A stretch of 39,604 bases of DNA from Tritrichomonas musculus. Taxonomy: Eukaryota; Parabasalia; Tritrichomonadida; Tritrichomonadidae. The notes under the pieces were generated by a model. The model saw nothing but the letters and a program-made list of their open reading frames with translations. It ran no database searches and was not told the origin of the DNA. The stretch spans positions 1 through 39,604 of the forward strand of contig JAPFFF010000140.1 in NCBI GenBank assembly GCA_039105265.1, written 5' to 3'. This document shows positions 12,360 through 27,500 of this stretch, in pieces (position 1 is the stretch's first letter; each line of letters starts with the position of its first letter). The position numbers were made by a program, and so were the translations under genes.

Positions 12360-15300
12360 CAGTTTAGCATCATTCACAGTTTAACATCATTCACAGTTTA
12401 ACATCATTCGCAGTTTCACATCATTCACAGTTTAGCATCATTCGCAGTTTAACATCACTCGCAGTTTAGCATCATTCGCAGTTTCACATCATTCACAGTT
12501 TAGCATCATTCGCAGTTTCACATCATTCACAGTTTAGCATCATTCACAGTTTAGCATCATTCGCAGTTTAACATCACTCGCAGTTTAGCATCATTCACAG
12601 TTTAGCATCATTCGCAGTTTAACATCACTCGCAGTTTAGCATCATTCGCAGTTTAACATCATTCGCAGTTTCACATCATTCACAGTTTAGCATCATTCGC
12701 AGTTTCACATCATTCACAGTTTCACATCATTCGCAGTTTAGCATCATTCACAGTTTAGCATCATTCGCAGTTTAACATCACTCGCAGTTTAACATCACTC
12801 GCAGTTTAACATCACTCGCAGTTTCACATCATTCACAGTTTCACATCATTCACAGTTTAGCATCATTCGCAGTTTAACATCACTCGCAGTTTAGCATCAT
12901 TCGCAGTTTAGCATCATTCGCAGTTTAACATCACTCGCAGTTTAGCATCATTCGCAGTTTCACATCATTCACAGTTTAGCATCATTCGCAGTTTCACATC
13001 ATTCACAGTTTAGCATCATTCACAGTTTAGCATCATTCGCAGTTTAACATCACTCGCAGTTTAGCATCATTCGCAGTTTAACATCATTCACAGTTTAGCA
13101 TCATTCGCAGTTTCACATCATTCACAGTTTAGCATCATTCACAGTTTAGCATCATTCGCAGTTTAACATCACTCGCAGTTTAGCATCATTCACAGTTTAG
13201 CATCATTCGCAGTTTAACATCATTCACAGTTTAACATCATTCACAGTTTAACATCATTCGCAGTTTCACATCATTCGCAGTTTCACATCATTCACAGTTT
13301 CACATCATTCACAGTTTCACATCATTCACAGTTTCACATCATTCACAGTTTCACATCATTCGCAGTTTAACATCATTCACAGTTTCACATCATTCACAGT
13401 TTAACATCACTCGCAGTTTAACATCACTCGCAGTTTAACATCACTCGCAGTTTCACATCATTCGCAGTTTCACATCATTCACAGTTTAGCATCATTCGCA
13501 GTTTAACATCATTCACAGTTTAGCATCATTCGCAGTTTCACATCATTCACAGTTTAGCATCATTCGCAGTTTCACATCATTCACAGTTTCACATCATTCG
13601 CAGTTTCACATCATTCACAGTTTAACATCATTCACAGTTTAACATCACTCGCAGTTTAACATCACTCGCAGTTTAACATCACTCGCAGTTTCACATCATT
13701 CACAGTTTCACATCATTCACAGTTTAGCATCATTCGCAGTTTAACATCACTCGCAGTTTAGCATCATTCGCAGTTTAACATCATTCGCAGTTTCACATCA
13801 TTCACAGTTTAGCATCATTCGCAGTTTCACATCATTCACAGTTTCACATCATTCGCAGTTTCACATCATTCGCAGTTTCACATCATTCACAGTTTCACAT
13901 CATTCACAGTTTAGCATCATTCGCAGTTTAGCATCATTCACAGTTTAACATCATTCACAGTTTAACATCATTCGCAGTTTCACATCATTCACAGTTTAGC
14001 ATCATTCGCAGTTTCACATCATTCACAGTTTAGCATCATTCGCAGTTTAGCATCATTCACAGTTTAACATCATTCACAGTTTAACATCATTCGCAGTTTC
14101 ACATCATTCACAGTTTCACATCATTCACAGTTTAACATCACTCGCAGTTTAACATCACTCGCAGTTTAACATCATTCGCAGTTTCACATCATTCGCAGTT
14201 TCACATCATTCACAGTTTAGCATCATTCGCAGTTTAGCATCATTCACAGTTTAACATCATTCACAGTTTAACATCATTCGCAGTTTCACATCATTCACAG
14301 TTTAGCATCATTCGCAGTTTCACATCATTCACAGTTTCACATCATTCGCAGTTTCACATCATTCACAGTTTCACATCACTCGCAGTTTCACATCATTCAC
14401 AGTTTCACATCATTCGCAGTTTCACATCATTCACAGTTTAGCATCATTCGCAGTTTAACATCACTCGCAGTTTAACATCACTCGCAGTTTAACATCATTC
14501 ACAGTTTCACATCATTCACAGTTTCACATCATTCACAGTTTCACATCATTCGCAGTTTCACATCATTCACAGTTTAGCATCATTCGCAGTTTCACATCAT
14601 TCACAGTTTAGCATCATTCGCAGTTTAGCATCATTCACAGTTTAACATCACTCGCAGTTTAACATCACTCGCAGTTTAACATCACTCGCAGTTTAACATC
14701 ATTCGCAGTTTCACATCATTCGCAGTTTCACATCATTCACAGTTTAGCATCATTCGCAGTTTAGCATCATTCACAGTTTAACATCACTCGCAGTTTAGCA
14801 TCATTCGCAGTTTCACATCATTCACAGTTTAGCATCATTCGCAGTTTCACATCATTCACAGTTTAGCATCATTCACAGTTTAGCATCATTCGCAGTTTAA
14901 CATCACTCGCAGTTTAGCATCATTCACAGTTTAGCATCATTCGCAGTTTAACATCATTCACAGTTTAACATCATTCACAGTTTAACATCATTCGCAGTTT
15001 CACATCATTCGCAGTTTCACATCATTCACAGTTTCACATCATTCACAGTTTCACATCATTCACAGTTTCACATCATTCACAGTTTCACATCATTCACAGT
15101 TTAACATCACTCGCAGTTTAACATCACTCGCAGTTTAACATCACTCGCAGTTTCACATCATTCGCAGTTTCACATCATTCACAGTTTAGCATCATTCGCA
15201 GTTTAACATCACTCGCAGTTTAGCATCATTCGCAGTTTAACATCACTCGCAGTTTAGCATCATTCGCAGTTTAACATCATTCGCAGTTTCACATCATTCA

Positions 15301-15385
15301 CAGTTTAGCATCATTCGCAGTTTCACATCATTCACAGTTTCACATCATTCACAGTTTAGCATCACTCGCAGTTTAGCATCACTCG

Positions 15386-18300
15386 CAGTTTCACATCACT
15401 CGCAGTTTCACATCATTCACAGTTTCACATCATTCACAGTTTCACATCATTCACAGTTTAGCATCATTCGCAGTTTAACATCACTCGCAGTTTAGCATCA
15501 TTCGCAGTTTAACATCATTCGCAGTTTCACATCATTCACAGTTTAGCATCATTCGCAGTTTCACATCATTCACAGTTTCACATCATTCGCAGTTTCACAT
15601 CATTCACAGTTTCACATCATTCACAGTTTAACATCACTCGCAGTTTAACATCACTCGCAGTTTAACATCACTCGCAGTTTCACATCATTCACAGTTTCAC
15701 ATCATTCACAGTTTAGCATCATTCGCAGTTTAACATCACTCGCAGTTTAGCATCATTCGCAGTTTAACATCATTCGCAGTTTCACATCATTCGCAGTTTC
15801 ACATCATTCACAGTTTCACATCATTCACAGTTTAGCATCATTCGCAGTTTAACATCATTCGCAGTTTCACATCATTCGCAGTTTCACATCATTCACAGTT
15901 TAGCATCATTCGCAGTTTCACATCATTCACAGTTTAACATCATTCGCAGTTTCACATCATTCACAGTTTAGCATCATTCGCAGTTTAGCATCATTCACAG
16001 TTTAACATCATTCACAGTTTAACATCATTCGCAGTTTCACATCATTCACAGTTTAGCATCATTCGCAGTTTCACATCATTCACAGTTTAGCATCATTCGC
16101 AGTTTCACATCATTCACAGTTTAACATCATTCACAGTTTAACATCACTCGCAGTTTAACATCACTCGCAGTTTAACATCACTCGCAGTTTCACATCATTC
16201 GCAGTTTCACATCATTCACAGTTTCACATCATTCGCAGTTTCACATCATTCGCAGTTTCACATCATTCACAGTTTAGCATCATTCGCAGTTTCACATCAT
16301 TCACAGTTTAGCATCATTCGCAGTTTCACATCATTCACAGTTTCACATCATTCACAGTTTAACATCACTCGCAGTTTAACATCACTCGCAGTTTAACATC
16401 ATTCGCAGTTTCACATCATTCGCAGTTTCACATCATTCACAGTTTAGCATCATTCGCAGTTTAGCATCATTCACAGTTTAACATCATTCACAGTTTAACA
16501 TCATTCGCAGTTTCACATCATTCACAGTTTAGCATCATTCGCAGTTTAACATCACTCGCAGTTTAGCATCATTCGCAGTTTCACATCATTCACAGTTTAG
16601 CATCATTCGCAGTTTCACATCATTCACAGTTTAGCATCATTCACAGTTTAGCATCATTCGCAGTTTAACATCACTCGCAGTTTAGCATCATTCACAGTTT
16701 AGCATCATTCGCAGTTTAACATCACTCGCAGTTTAGCATCATTCGCAGTTTAACATCATTCGCAGTTTCACATCATTCACAGTTTAGCATCATTCGCAGT
16801 TTCACATCATTCACAGTTTCACATCATTCGCAGTTTAGCATCATTCACAGTTTAGCATCATTCGCAGTTTAACATCACTCGCAGTTTAACATCACTCGCA
16901 GTTTAACATCACTCGCAGTTTCACATCATTCACAGTTTCACATCATTCACAGTTTAGCATCATTCGCAGTTTAACATCACTCGCAGTTTAGCATCATTCG
17001 CAGTTTAACATCATTCGCAGTTTCACATCATTCACAGTTTAGCATCATTCGCAGTTTCACATCATTCACAGTTTCACATCATTCGCAGTTTCACATCATT
17101 CACAGTTTCACATCATTCACAGTTTAACATCACTCGCAGTTTAACATCACTCGCAGTTTAACATCACTCGCAGTTTCACATCATTCACAGTTTCACATCA
17201 TTCACAGTTTAGCATCATTCGCAGTTTAACATCACTCGCAGTTTAGCATCATTCGCAGTTTAACATCATTCGCAGTTTCACATCATTCGCAGTTTCACAT
17301 CATTCACAGTTTCACATCATTCACAGTTTAGCATCATTCGCAGTTTAACATCATTCGCAGTTTCACATCATTCGCAGTTTCACATCATTCACAGTTTAGC
17401 ATCATTCGCAGTTTCACATCATTCACAGTTTAACATCATTCGCAGTTTCACATCATTCACAGTTTAGCATCATTCGCAGTTTAGCATCATTCACAGTTTA
17501 ACATCATTCACAGTTTAACATCATTCGCAGTTTCACATCATTCACAGTTTAGCATCATTCGCAGTTTCACATCATTCACAGTTTAGCATCATTCGCAGTT
17601 TCACATCATTCACAGTTTCACATCATTCGCAGTTTCACATCATTCACAGTTTCACATCATTCACAGTTTAACATCACTCGCAGTTTAACATCACTCGCAG
17701 TTTAACATCACTCGCAGTTTCACATCATTCGCAGTTTCACATCATTCACAGTTTAGCATCATTCGCAGTTTAACATCACTCGCAGTTTAGCATCATTCGC
17801 AGTTTAACATCACTCGCAGTTTAGCATCATTCGCAGTTTAACATCATTCGCAGTTTCACATCATTCACAGTTTAGCATCATTCGCAGTTTCACATCATTC
17901 ACAGTTTCACATCATTCGCAGTTTAGCATCATTCACAGTTTAGCATCATTCGCAGTTTAACATCACTCGCAGTTTAACATCACTCGCAGTTTAACATCAC
18001 TCGCAGTTTCACATCATTCACAGTTTCACATCATTCACAGTTTAGCATCATTCGCAGTTTAACATCACTCGCAGTTTAGCATCATTCGCAGTTTAACATC
18101 ATTCGCAGTTTCACATCATTCACAGTTTAGCATCATTCGCAGTTTCACATCATTCACAGTTTCACATCATTCGCAGTTTCACATCATTCACAGTTTCACA
18201 TCATTCACAGTTTAACATCACTCGCAGTTTAACATCACTCGCAGTTTAACATCACTCGCAGTTTCACATCATTCACAGTTTCACATCATTCACAGTTTAG

Positions 18301-20553
18301 CATCATTCGCAGTTTAACATCACTCGCAGTTTAGCATCATTCGCAGTTTAACATCATTCGCAGTTTCACATCATTCACAGTTTAGCATCATTCGCAGTTT
18401 AACATCATTCGCAGTTTCACATCATTCGCAGTTTCACATCATTCACAGTTTAGCATCATTCGCAGTTTCACATCATTCACAGTTTAACATCATTCGCAGT
18501 TTCACATCATTCACAGTTTAGCATCATTCGCAGTTTAGCATCATTCACAGTTTAACATCATTCACAGTTTAACATCATTCGCAGTTTCACATCATTCACA
18601 GTTTAGCATCATTCGCAGTTTCACATCATTCACAGTTTAGCATCATTCGCAGTTTCACATCATTCACAGTTTCACATCATTCGCAGTTTCACATCATTCA
18701 CAGTTTCACATCATTCACAGTTTAACATCACTCGCAGTTTAACATCACTCGCAGTTTAACATCACTCGCAGTTTCACATCATTCGCAGTTTCACATCATT
18801 CACAGTTTCACATCATTCGCAGTTTAGCATCATTCGCAGTTTCACATCATTCACAGTTTAGCATCATTCGCAGTTTCACATCATTCACAGTTTAGCATCA
18901 TTCGCAGTTTCACATCATTCACAGTTTAGCATCATTCGCAGTTTCACATCATTCACAGTTTAGCATCATTCACAGTTTCACATCATTCACAGTTTCACAT
19001 CATTCGCAGTTTCACATCATTCACAGTTTCACATCATTCGCAGTTTCACATCATTCACAGTTTCACATCATTCACAGTTTAGCATCATTCGCAGTTTCAC
19101 ATCATTCACAGTTTAGCATCATTCGCAGTTTCACATCATTCACAGTTTAACATCATTCACAGTTTAACATCATTCGCAGTTTCACATCATTCACAGTTTA
19201 GCATCATTCGCAGTTTCACATCATTCACAGTTTAGCATCATTCGCAGTTTAGCATCATTCACAGTTTAACATCATTCACAGTTTAACATCATTCGCAGTT
19301 TCACATCATTCACAGTTTAGCATCATTCGCAGTTTCACATCATTCACAGTTTAGCATCATTCGCAGTTTCACATCATTCACAGTTTCACATCATTCGCAG
19401 TTTCACATCATTCACAGTTTCACATCATTCGCAGTTTCACATCATTCACAGTTTAGCATCATTCGCAGTTTCACATCATTCACAGTTTAGCATCATTCGC
19501 AGTTTCACATCATTCACAGTTTAGCATCATTCGCAGTTTCACATCATTCACAGTTTCACATCATTCGCAGTTTCACATCATTCACAGTTTAGCATCATTC
19601 GCAGTTTCACATCATTCACAGTTTAGCATCATTCGCAGTTTCACATCATTCACAGTTTAGCATCATTCGCAGTTTCACATCATTCACAGTTTAGCATCAT
19701 TCGCAGTTTCACATCATTCACAGTTTAGCATCATTCGCAGTTTCACATCATTCACAGTTTAGCATCATTCGCAGTTTCACATCATTCACAGTTTAGCATC
19801 ATTCGCAGTTTCACATCATTCACAGTTTAGCATCATTCGCAGTTTAGCATCATTCACAGTTTAGCATCATTCGCAGTTTCACATCATTCACAGTTTAGCA
19901 TCATTCGCAGTTTCACATCATTCACAGTTTCACATCATTCGCAGTTTCACATCATTCACAGTTTAGCATCATTCGCAGTTTCACATCATTCACAGTTTAG
20001 CATCATTCGCAGTTTCACATCATTCACAGTTTAGCATCATTCGCAGTTTCACATCATTCGCAGTTTCACATCATTCACAGTTTAGCATCATTCGCAGTTT
20101 AACATCACTCGCAGTTTAGCATCATTCGCAGTTTCACATCATTCACAGTTTAGCATCATTCGCAGTTTAACATCACTCGCAGTTTAGCATCATTCGCAGT
20201 TTAACATCATTCGCAGTTTCACATCATTCACAGTTTAGCATCATTCGCAGTTTCACATCATTCACAGTTTAACATCATTCGCAGTTTCACATCATTCACA
20301 GTTTAGCATCATTCGCAGTTTAGCATCATTCACAGTTTAACATCATTCACAGTTTAACATCATTCGCAGTTTCACATCATTCACAGTTTAGCATCATTCG
20401 CAGTTTCACATCATTCACAGTTTAGCATCATTCGCAGTTTCACATCATTCACAGTTTCACATCATTCGCAGTTTCACATCATTCACAGTTTCACATCATT
20501 CGCAGTTTCACATCATTCACAGTTTAGCATCATTCGCAGTTTCACATCATTCA
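15386..20553. repeat. 5,168-bp segmental block, copy 1
   Basis: This is the largest internal duplication: 304 units that recur at 24566-29733, offset 9,180 bp (540 units). A line-by-line comparison found seven differing units (at 16236, 16304, 16576, 17188, 17205, 19007 and 19925), about 13 bases or 0.25%. Every difference swaps one standard unit type for another; none creates an off-grid base. The left edge is E against C, the right edge D against A one unit later. The block contains the recurrent core that starts at 18276. Confidence 0.95.
19823..19873. repeat. D-G-D unit motif, first of eight
   Basis: A three-unit interruption of the A-D dimer pattern, D-G-D. Further copies start at 22441, 23580, 29003, 30278, 32675, 35004 and 37826. 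At 22441, 23580, 35004 and 37826 it is followed by the same long order: A-D-A-F-A-D-A-D-A-D-B-A-D-C-D-A-D-C-D-F. It serves as a landmark for the higher-order copies of the right half. Confidence 0.85.
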
Positions 20554-23500
20554 CAGTTTCACATCATTCACAGTTTAGCATCATTCGCAGTTTCACATCA
20601 TTCACAGTTTAGCATCATTCGCAGTTTCACATCATTCACAGTTTCACATCATTCGCAGTTTCACATCATTCACAGTTTCACATCATTCGCAGTTTCACAT
20701 CATTCACAGTTTAGCATCATTCGCAGTTTCACATCATTCACAGTTTAGCATCATTCGCAGTTTCACATCATTCACAGTTTAGCATCATTCGCAGTTTCAC
20801 ATCATTCACAGTTTAACATCATTCGCAGTTTCACATCATTCACAGTTTAGCATCATTCGCAGTTTCACATCATTCACAGTTTAGCATCATTCGCAGTTTA
20901 GCATCATTCACAGTTTAACATCATTCACAGTTTAGCATCATTCGCAGTTTCACATCATTCACAGTTTAGCATCATTCGCAGTTTCACATCATTCACAGTT
21001 TCACATCATTCGCAGTTTCACATCATTCACAGTTTCACATCATTCGCAGTTTCACATCATTCACAGTTTAGCATCATTCGCAGTTTCACATCATTCACAG
21101 TTTCACATCATTCACAGTTTAGCATCATTCGCAGTTTCACATCATTCACAGTTTAGCATCATTCGCAGTTTCACATCATTCACAGTTTCACATCATTCGC
21201 AGTTTCACATCATTCACAGTTTCACATCATTCGCAGTTTCACATCATTCACAGTTTAGCATCATTCGCAGTTTCACATCATTCACAGTTTAGCATCATTC
21301 GCAGTTTCACATCATTCACAGTTTAGCATCATTCGCAGTTTCACATCATTCACAGTTTAACATCATTCGCAGTTTCACATCATTCACAGTTTAGCATCAT
21401 TCGCAGTTTCACATCATTCACAGTTTAGCATCATTCGCAGTTTCACATCATTCACAGTTTAGCATCATTCGCAGTTTCACATCATTCACAGTTTAGCATC
21501 ATTCGCAGTTTCACATCATTCACAGTTTAGCATCATTCGCAGTTTCACATCATTCACAGTTTAGCATCATTCGCAGTTTCACATCATTCACAGTTTCACA
21601 TCATTCACAGTTTAGCATCATTCGCAGTTTCACATCATTCACAGTTTAGCATCATTCGCAGTTTCACATCATTCACAGTTTCACATCATTCGCAGTTTCA
21701 CATCATTCACAGTTTCACATCATTCGCAGTTTCACATCATTCACAGTTTAGCATCATTCGCAGTTTCACATCATTCACAGTTTAGCATCATTCGCAGTTT
21801 CACATCATTCACAGTTTAGCATCATTCGCAGTTTCACATCATTCACAGTTTCACATCATTCGCAGTTTCACATCATTCACAGTTTAGCATCATTCGCAGT
21901 TTCACATCATTCACAGTTTCACATCATTCACAGTTTAGCATCATTCGCAGTTTCACATCATTCACAGTTTAGCATCATTCGCAGTTTCACATCATTCACA
22001 GTTTCACATCATTCGCAGTTTCACATCATTCACAGTTTCACATCATTCGCAGTTTCACATCATTCACAGTTTAGCATCATTCGCAGTTTCACATCATTCA
22101 CAGTTTAGCATCATTCGCAGTTTCACATCATTCACAGTTTAGCATCATTCGCAGTTTCACATCATTCACAGTTTAACATCATTCGCAGTTTCACATCATT
22201 CACAGTTTAGCATCATTCGCAGTTTCACATCATTCACAGTTTAGCATCATTCGCAGTTTCACATCATTCACAGTTTAGCATCATTCGCAGTTTCACATCA
22301 TTCACAGTTTAGCATCATTCGCAGTTTCACATCATTCACAGTTTAGCATCATTCGCAGTTTCACATCATTCACAGTTTAGCATCATTCGCAGTTTCACAT
22401 CATTCACAGTTTAGCATCATTCGCAGTTTCACATCATTCACAGTTTAGCATCATTCGCAGTTTAGCATCATTCACAGTTTAGCATCATTCGCAGTTTCAC
22501 ATCATTCACAGTTTAGCATCATTCGCAGTTTCACATCATTCACAGTTTAACATCATTCGCAGTTTCACATCATTCACAGTTTAGCATCATTCGCAGTTTC
22601 ACATCATTCACAGTTTAGCATCATTCGCAGTTTCACATCATTCACAGTTTAGCATCATTCGCAGTTTCACATCATTCGCAGTTTCACATCATTCACAGTT
22701 TAGCATCATTCGCAGTTTAACATCACTCGCAGTTTAGCATCATTCGCAGTTTCACATCATTCACAGTTTAGCATCATTCGCAGTTTAACATCACTCGCAG
22801 TTTAGCATCATTCGCAGTTTAACATCATTCGCAGTTTCACATCATTCACAGTTTAGCATCATTCGCAGTTTCACATCATTCACAGTTTAACATCATTCGC
22901 AGTTTCACATCATTCACAGTTTAGCATCATTCACAGTTTCACATCATTCGCAGTTTCACATCATTCACAGTTTCACATCATTCGCAGTTTCACATCATTC
23001 ACAGTTTAGCATCATTCGCAGTTTCACATCATTCACAGTTTCACATCATTCGCAGTTTCACATCATTCACAGTTTAGCATCATTCGCAGTTTCACATCAT
23101 TCACAGTTTAGCATCATTCGCAGTTTCACATCATTCACAGTTTCACATCATTCGCAGTTTCACATCATTCACAGTTTCACATCATTCGCAGTTTCACATC
23201 ATTCACAGTTTAGCATCATTCGCAGTTTCACATCATTCACAGTTTAGCATCATTCGCAGTTTCACATCATTCACAGTTTAGCATCATTCGCAGTTTCACA
23301 TCATTCACAGTTTAACATCATTCGCAGTTTCACATCATTCACAGTTTAGCATCATTCGCAGTTTCACATCATTCACAGTTTAGCATCATTCGCAGTTTCA
23401 CATCATTCACAGTTTAGCATCATTCGCAGTTTCACATCATTCACAGTTTAGCATCATTCGCAGTTTCACATCATTCACAGTTTAGCATCATTCGCAGTTT

Positions 23501-24565
23501 CACATCATTCACAGTTTAGCATCATTCGCAGTTTCACATCATTCACAGTTTAGCATCATTCGCAGTTTCACATCATTCACAGTTTAGCATCATTCGCAGT
23601 TTAGCATCATTCACAGTTTAGCATCATTCGCAGTTTCACATCATTCACAGTTTAGCATCATTCGCAGTTTCACATCATTCACAGTTTAACATCATTCGCA
23701 GTTTCACATCATTCACAGTTTAGCATCATTCGCAGTTTCACATCATTCACAGTTTAGCATCATTCGCAGTTTCACATCATTCACAGTTTAGCATCATTCG
23801 CAGTTTCACATCATTCGCAGTTTCACATCATTCACAGTTTAGCATCATTCGCAGTTTAACATCACTCGCAGTTTAGCATCATTCGCAGTTTCACATCATT
23901 CACAGTTTAGCATCATTCGCAGTTTAACATCACTCGCAGTTTAGCATCATTCGCAGTTTAACATCATTCGCAGTTTAGCATCATTCACAGTTTCACATCA
24001 TTCGCAGTTTCACATCATTCACAGTTTCACATCATTCACAGTTTAACATCATTCGCAGTTTCACATCATTCACAGTTTAGCATCATTCGCAGTTTAACAT
24101 CACTCGCAGTTTAGCATCATTCGCAGTTTAACATCATTCGCAGTTTCACATCATTCACAGTTTAGCATCATTCGCAGTTTAACATCATTCGCAGTTTCAC
24201 ATCATTCGCAGTTTCACATCATTCACAGTTTAGCATCATTCGCAGTTTAGCATCATTCGCAGTTTCACATCATTCACAGTTTAACATCATTCGCAGTTTC
24301 ACATCATTCACAGTTTAGCATCATTCGCAGTTTAGCATCATTCACAGTTTAACATCATTCACAGTTTAACATCATTCGCAGTTTCACATCATTCACAGTT
24401 TAGCATCATTCGCAGTTTCACATCATTCACAGTTTAGCATCATTCGCAGTTTCACATCATTCACAGTTTCACATCATTCGCAGTTTCACATCATTCACAG
24501 TTTCACATCATTCGCAGTTTAACATCACTCGCAGTTTAACATCACTCGCAGTTTAACATCACTCG

Positions 24566-27500
24566 CAGTTTCACATCACTCGCAGTTTCACATCATTCAC
24601 AGTTTCACATCATTCACAGTTTCACATCATTCACAGTTTAGCATCATTCGCAGTTTAACATCACTCGCAGTTTAGCATCATTCGCAGTTTAACATCATTC
24701 GCAGTTTCACATCATTCACAGTTTAGCATCATTCGCAGTTTCACATCATTCACAGTTTCACATCATTCGCAGTTTCACATCATTCACAGTTTCACATCAT
24801 TCACAGTTTAACATCACTCGCAGTTTAACATCACTCGCAGTTTAACATCACTCGCAGTTTCACATCATTCACAGTTTCACATCATTCACAGTTTAGCATC
24901 ATTCGCAGTTTAACATCACTCGCAGTTTAGCATCATTCGCAGTTTAACATCATTCGCAGTTTCACATCATTCGCAGTTTCACATCATTCACAGTTTCACA
25001 TCATTCACAGTTTAGCATCATTCGCAGTTTAACATCATTCGCAGTTTCACATCATTCGCAGTTTCACATCATTCACAGTTTAGCATCATTCGCAGTTTCA
25101 CATCATTCACAGTTTAACATCATTCGCAGTTTCACATCATTCACAGTTTAGCATCATTCGCAGTTTAGCATCATTCACAGTTTAACATCATTCACAGTTT
25201 AACATCATTCGCAGTTTCACATCATTCACAGTTTAGCATCATTCGCAGTTTCACATCATTCACAGTTTAGCATCATTCGCAGTTTCACATCATTCACAGT
25301 TTAACATCATTCACAGTTTAACATCACTCGCAGTTTAACATCACTCGCAGTTTAACATCACTCGCAGTTTCACATCATTCGCAGTTTCACATCATTCACA
25401 GTTTCACATCATTCGCAGTTTAGCATCATTCGCAGTTTCACATCATTCACAGTTTAGCATCATTCGCAGTTTCACATCATTCACAGTTTAACATCATTCG
25501 CAGTTTCACATCATTCACAGTTTCACATCATTCACAGTTTAACATCACTCGCAGTTTAACATCACTCGCAGTTTAACATCATTCGCAGTTTCACATCATT
25601 CGCAGTTTCACATCATTCACAGTTTAGCATCATTCGCAGTTTAGCATCATTCACAGTTTAACATCATTCACAGTTTAACATCATTCGCAGTTTCACATCA
25701 TTCACAGTTTAGCATCATTCGCAGTTTAACATCACTCGCAGTTTAGCATCATTCGCAGTTTAGCATCATTCACAGTTTAGCATCATTCGCAGTTTCACAT
25801 CATTCACAGTTTAGCATCATTCACAGTTTAGCATCATTCGCAGTTTAACATCACTCGCAGTTTAGCATCATTCACAGTTTAGCATCATTCGCAGTTTAAC
25901 ATCACTCGCAGTTTAGCATCATTCGCAGTTTAACATCATTCGCAGTTTCACATCATTCACAGTTTAGCATCATTCGCAGTTTCACATCATTCACAGTTTC
26001 ACATCATTCGCAGTTTAGCATCATTCACAGTTTAGCATCATTCGCAGTTTAACATCACTCGCAGTTTAACATCACTCGCAGTTTAACATCACTCGCAGTT
26101 TCACATCATTCACAGTTTCACATCATTCACAGTTTAGCATCATTCGCAGTTTAACATCACTCGCAGTTTAGCATCATTCGCAGTTTAACATCATTCGCAG
26201 TTTCACATCATTCACAGTTTAGCATCATTCGCAGTTTCACATCATTCACAGTTTCACATCATTCGCAGTTTCACATCATTCACAGTTTCACATCATTCAC
26301 AGTTTAACATCACTCGCAGTTTAACATCACTCGCAGTTTAACATCACTCGCAGTTTCACATCATTCACAGTTTAGCATCATTCGCAGTTTCACATCATTC
26401 ACAGTTTAACATCACTCGCAGTTTAGCATCATTCGCAGTTTAACATCATTCGCAGTTTCACATCATTCGCAGTTTCACATCATTCACAGTTTCACATCAT
26501 TCACAGTTTAGCATCATTCGCAGTTTAACATCATTCGCAGTTTCACATCATTCGCAGTTTCACATCATTCACAGTTTAGCATCATTCGCAGTTTCACATC
26601 ATTCACAGTTTAACATCATTCGCAGTTTCACATCATTCACAGTTTAGCATCATTCGCAGTTTAGCATCATTCACAGTTTAACATCATTCACAGTTTAACA
26701 TCATTCGCAGTTTCACATCATTCACAGTTTAGCATCATTCGCAGTTTCACATCATTCACAGTTTAGCATCATTCGCAGTTTCACATCATTCACAGTTTCA
26801 CATCATTCGCAGTTTCACATCATTCACAGTTTCACATCATTCACAGTTTAACATCACTCGCAGTTTAACATCACTCGCAGTTTAACATCACTCGCAGTTT
26901 CACATCATTCGCAGTTTCACATCATTCACAGTTTAGCATCATTCGCAGTTTAACATCACTCGCAGTTTAGCATCATTCGCAGTTTAACATCACTCGCAGT
27001 TTAGCATCATTCGCAGTTTAACATCATTCGCAGTTTCACATCATTCACAGTTTAGCATCATTCGCAGTTTCACATCATTCACAGTTTCACATCATTCGCA
27101 GTTTAGCATCATTCACAGTTTAGCATCATTCGCAGTTTAACATCACTCGCAGTTTAACATCACTCGCAGTTTAACATCACTCGCAGTTTCACATCATTCA
27201 CAGTTTCACATCATTCACAGTTTAGCATCATTCGCAGTTTAACATCACTCGCAGTTTAGCATCATTCGCAGTTTAACATCATTCGCAGTTTCACATCATT
27301 CACAGTTTAGCATCATTCGCAGTTTCACATCATTCACAGTTTCACATCATTCGCAGTTTCACATCATTCACAGTTTCACATCATTCACAGTTTAACATCA
27401 CTCGCAGTTTAACATCACTCGCAGTTTAACATCACTCGCAGTTTCACATCATTCACAGTTTCACATCATTCACAGTTTAGCATCATTCGCAGTTTAACAT

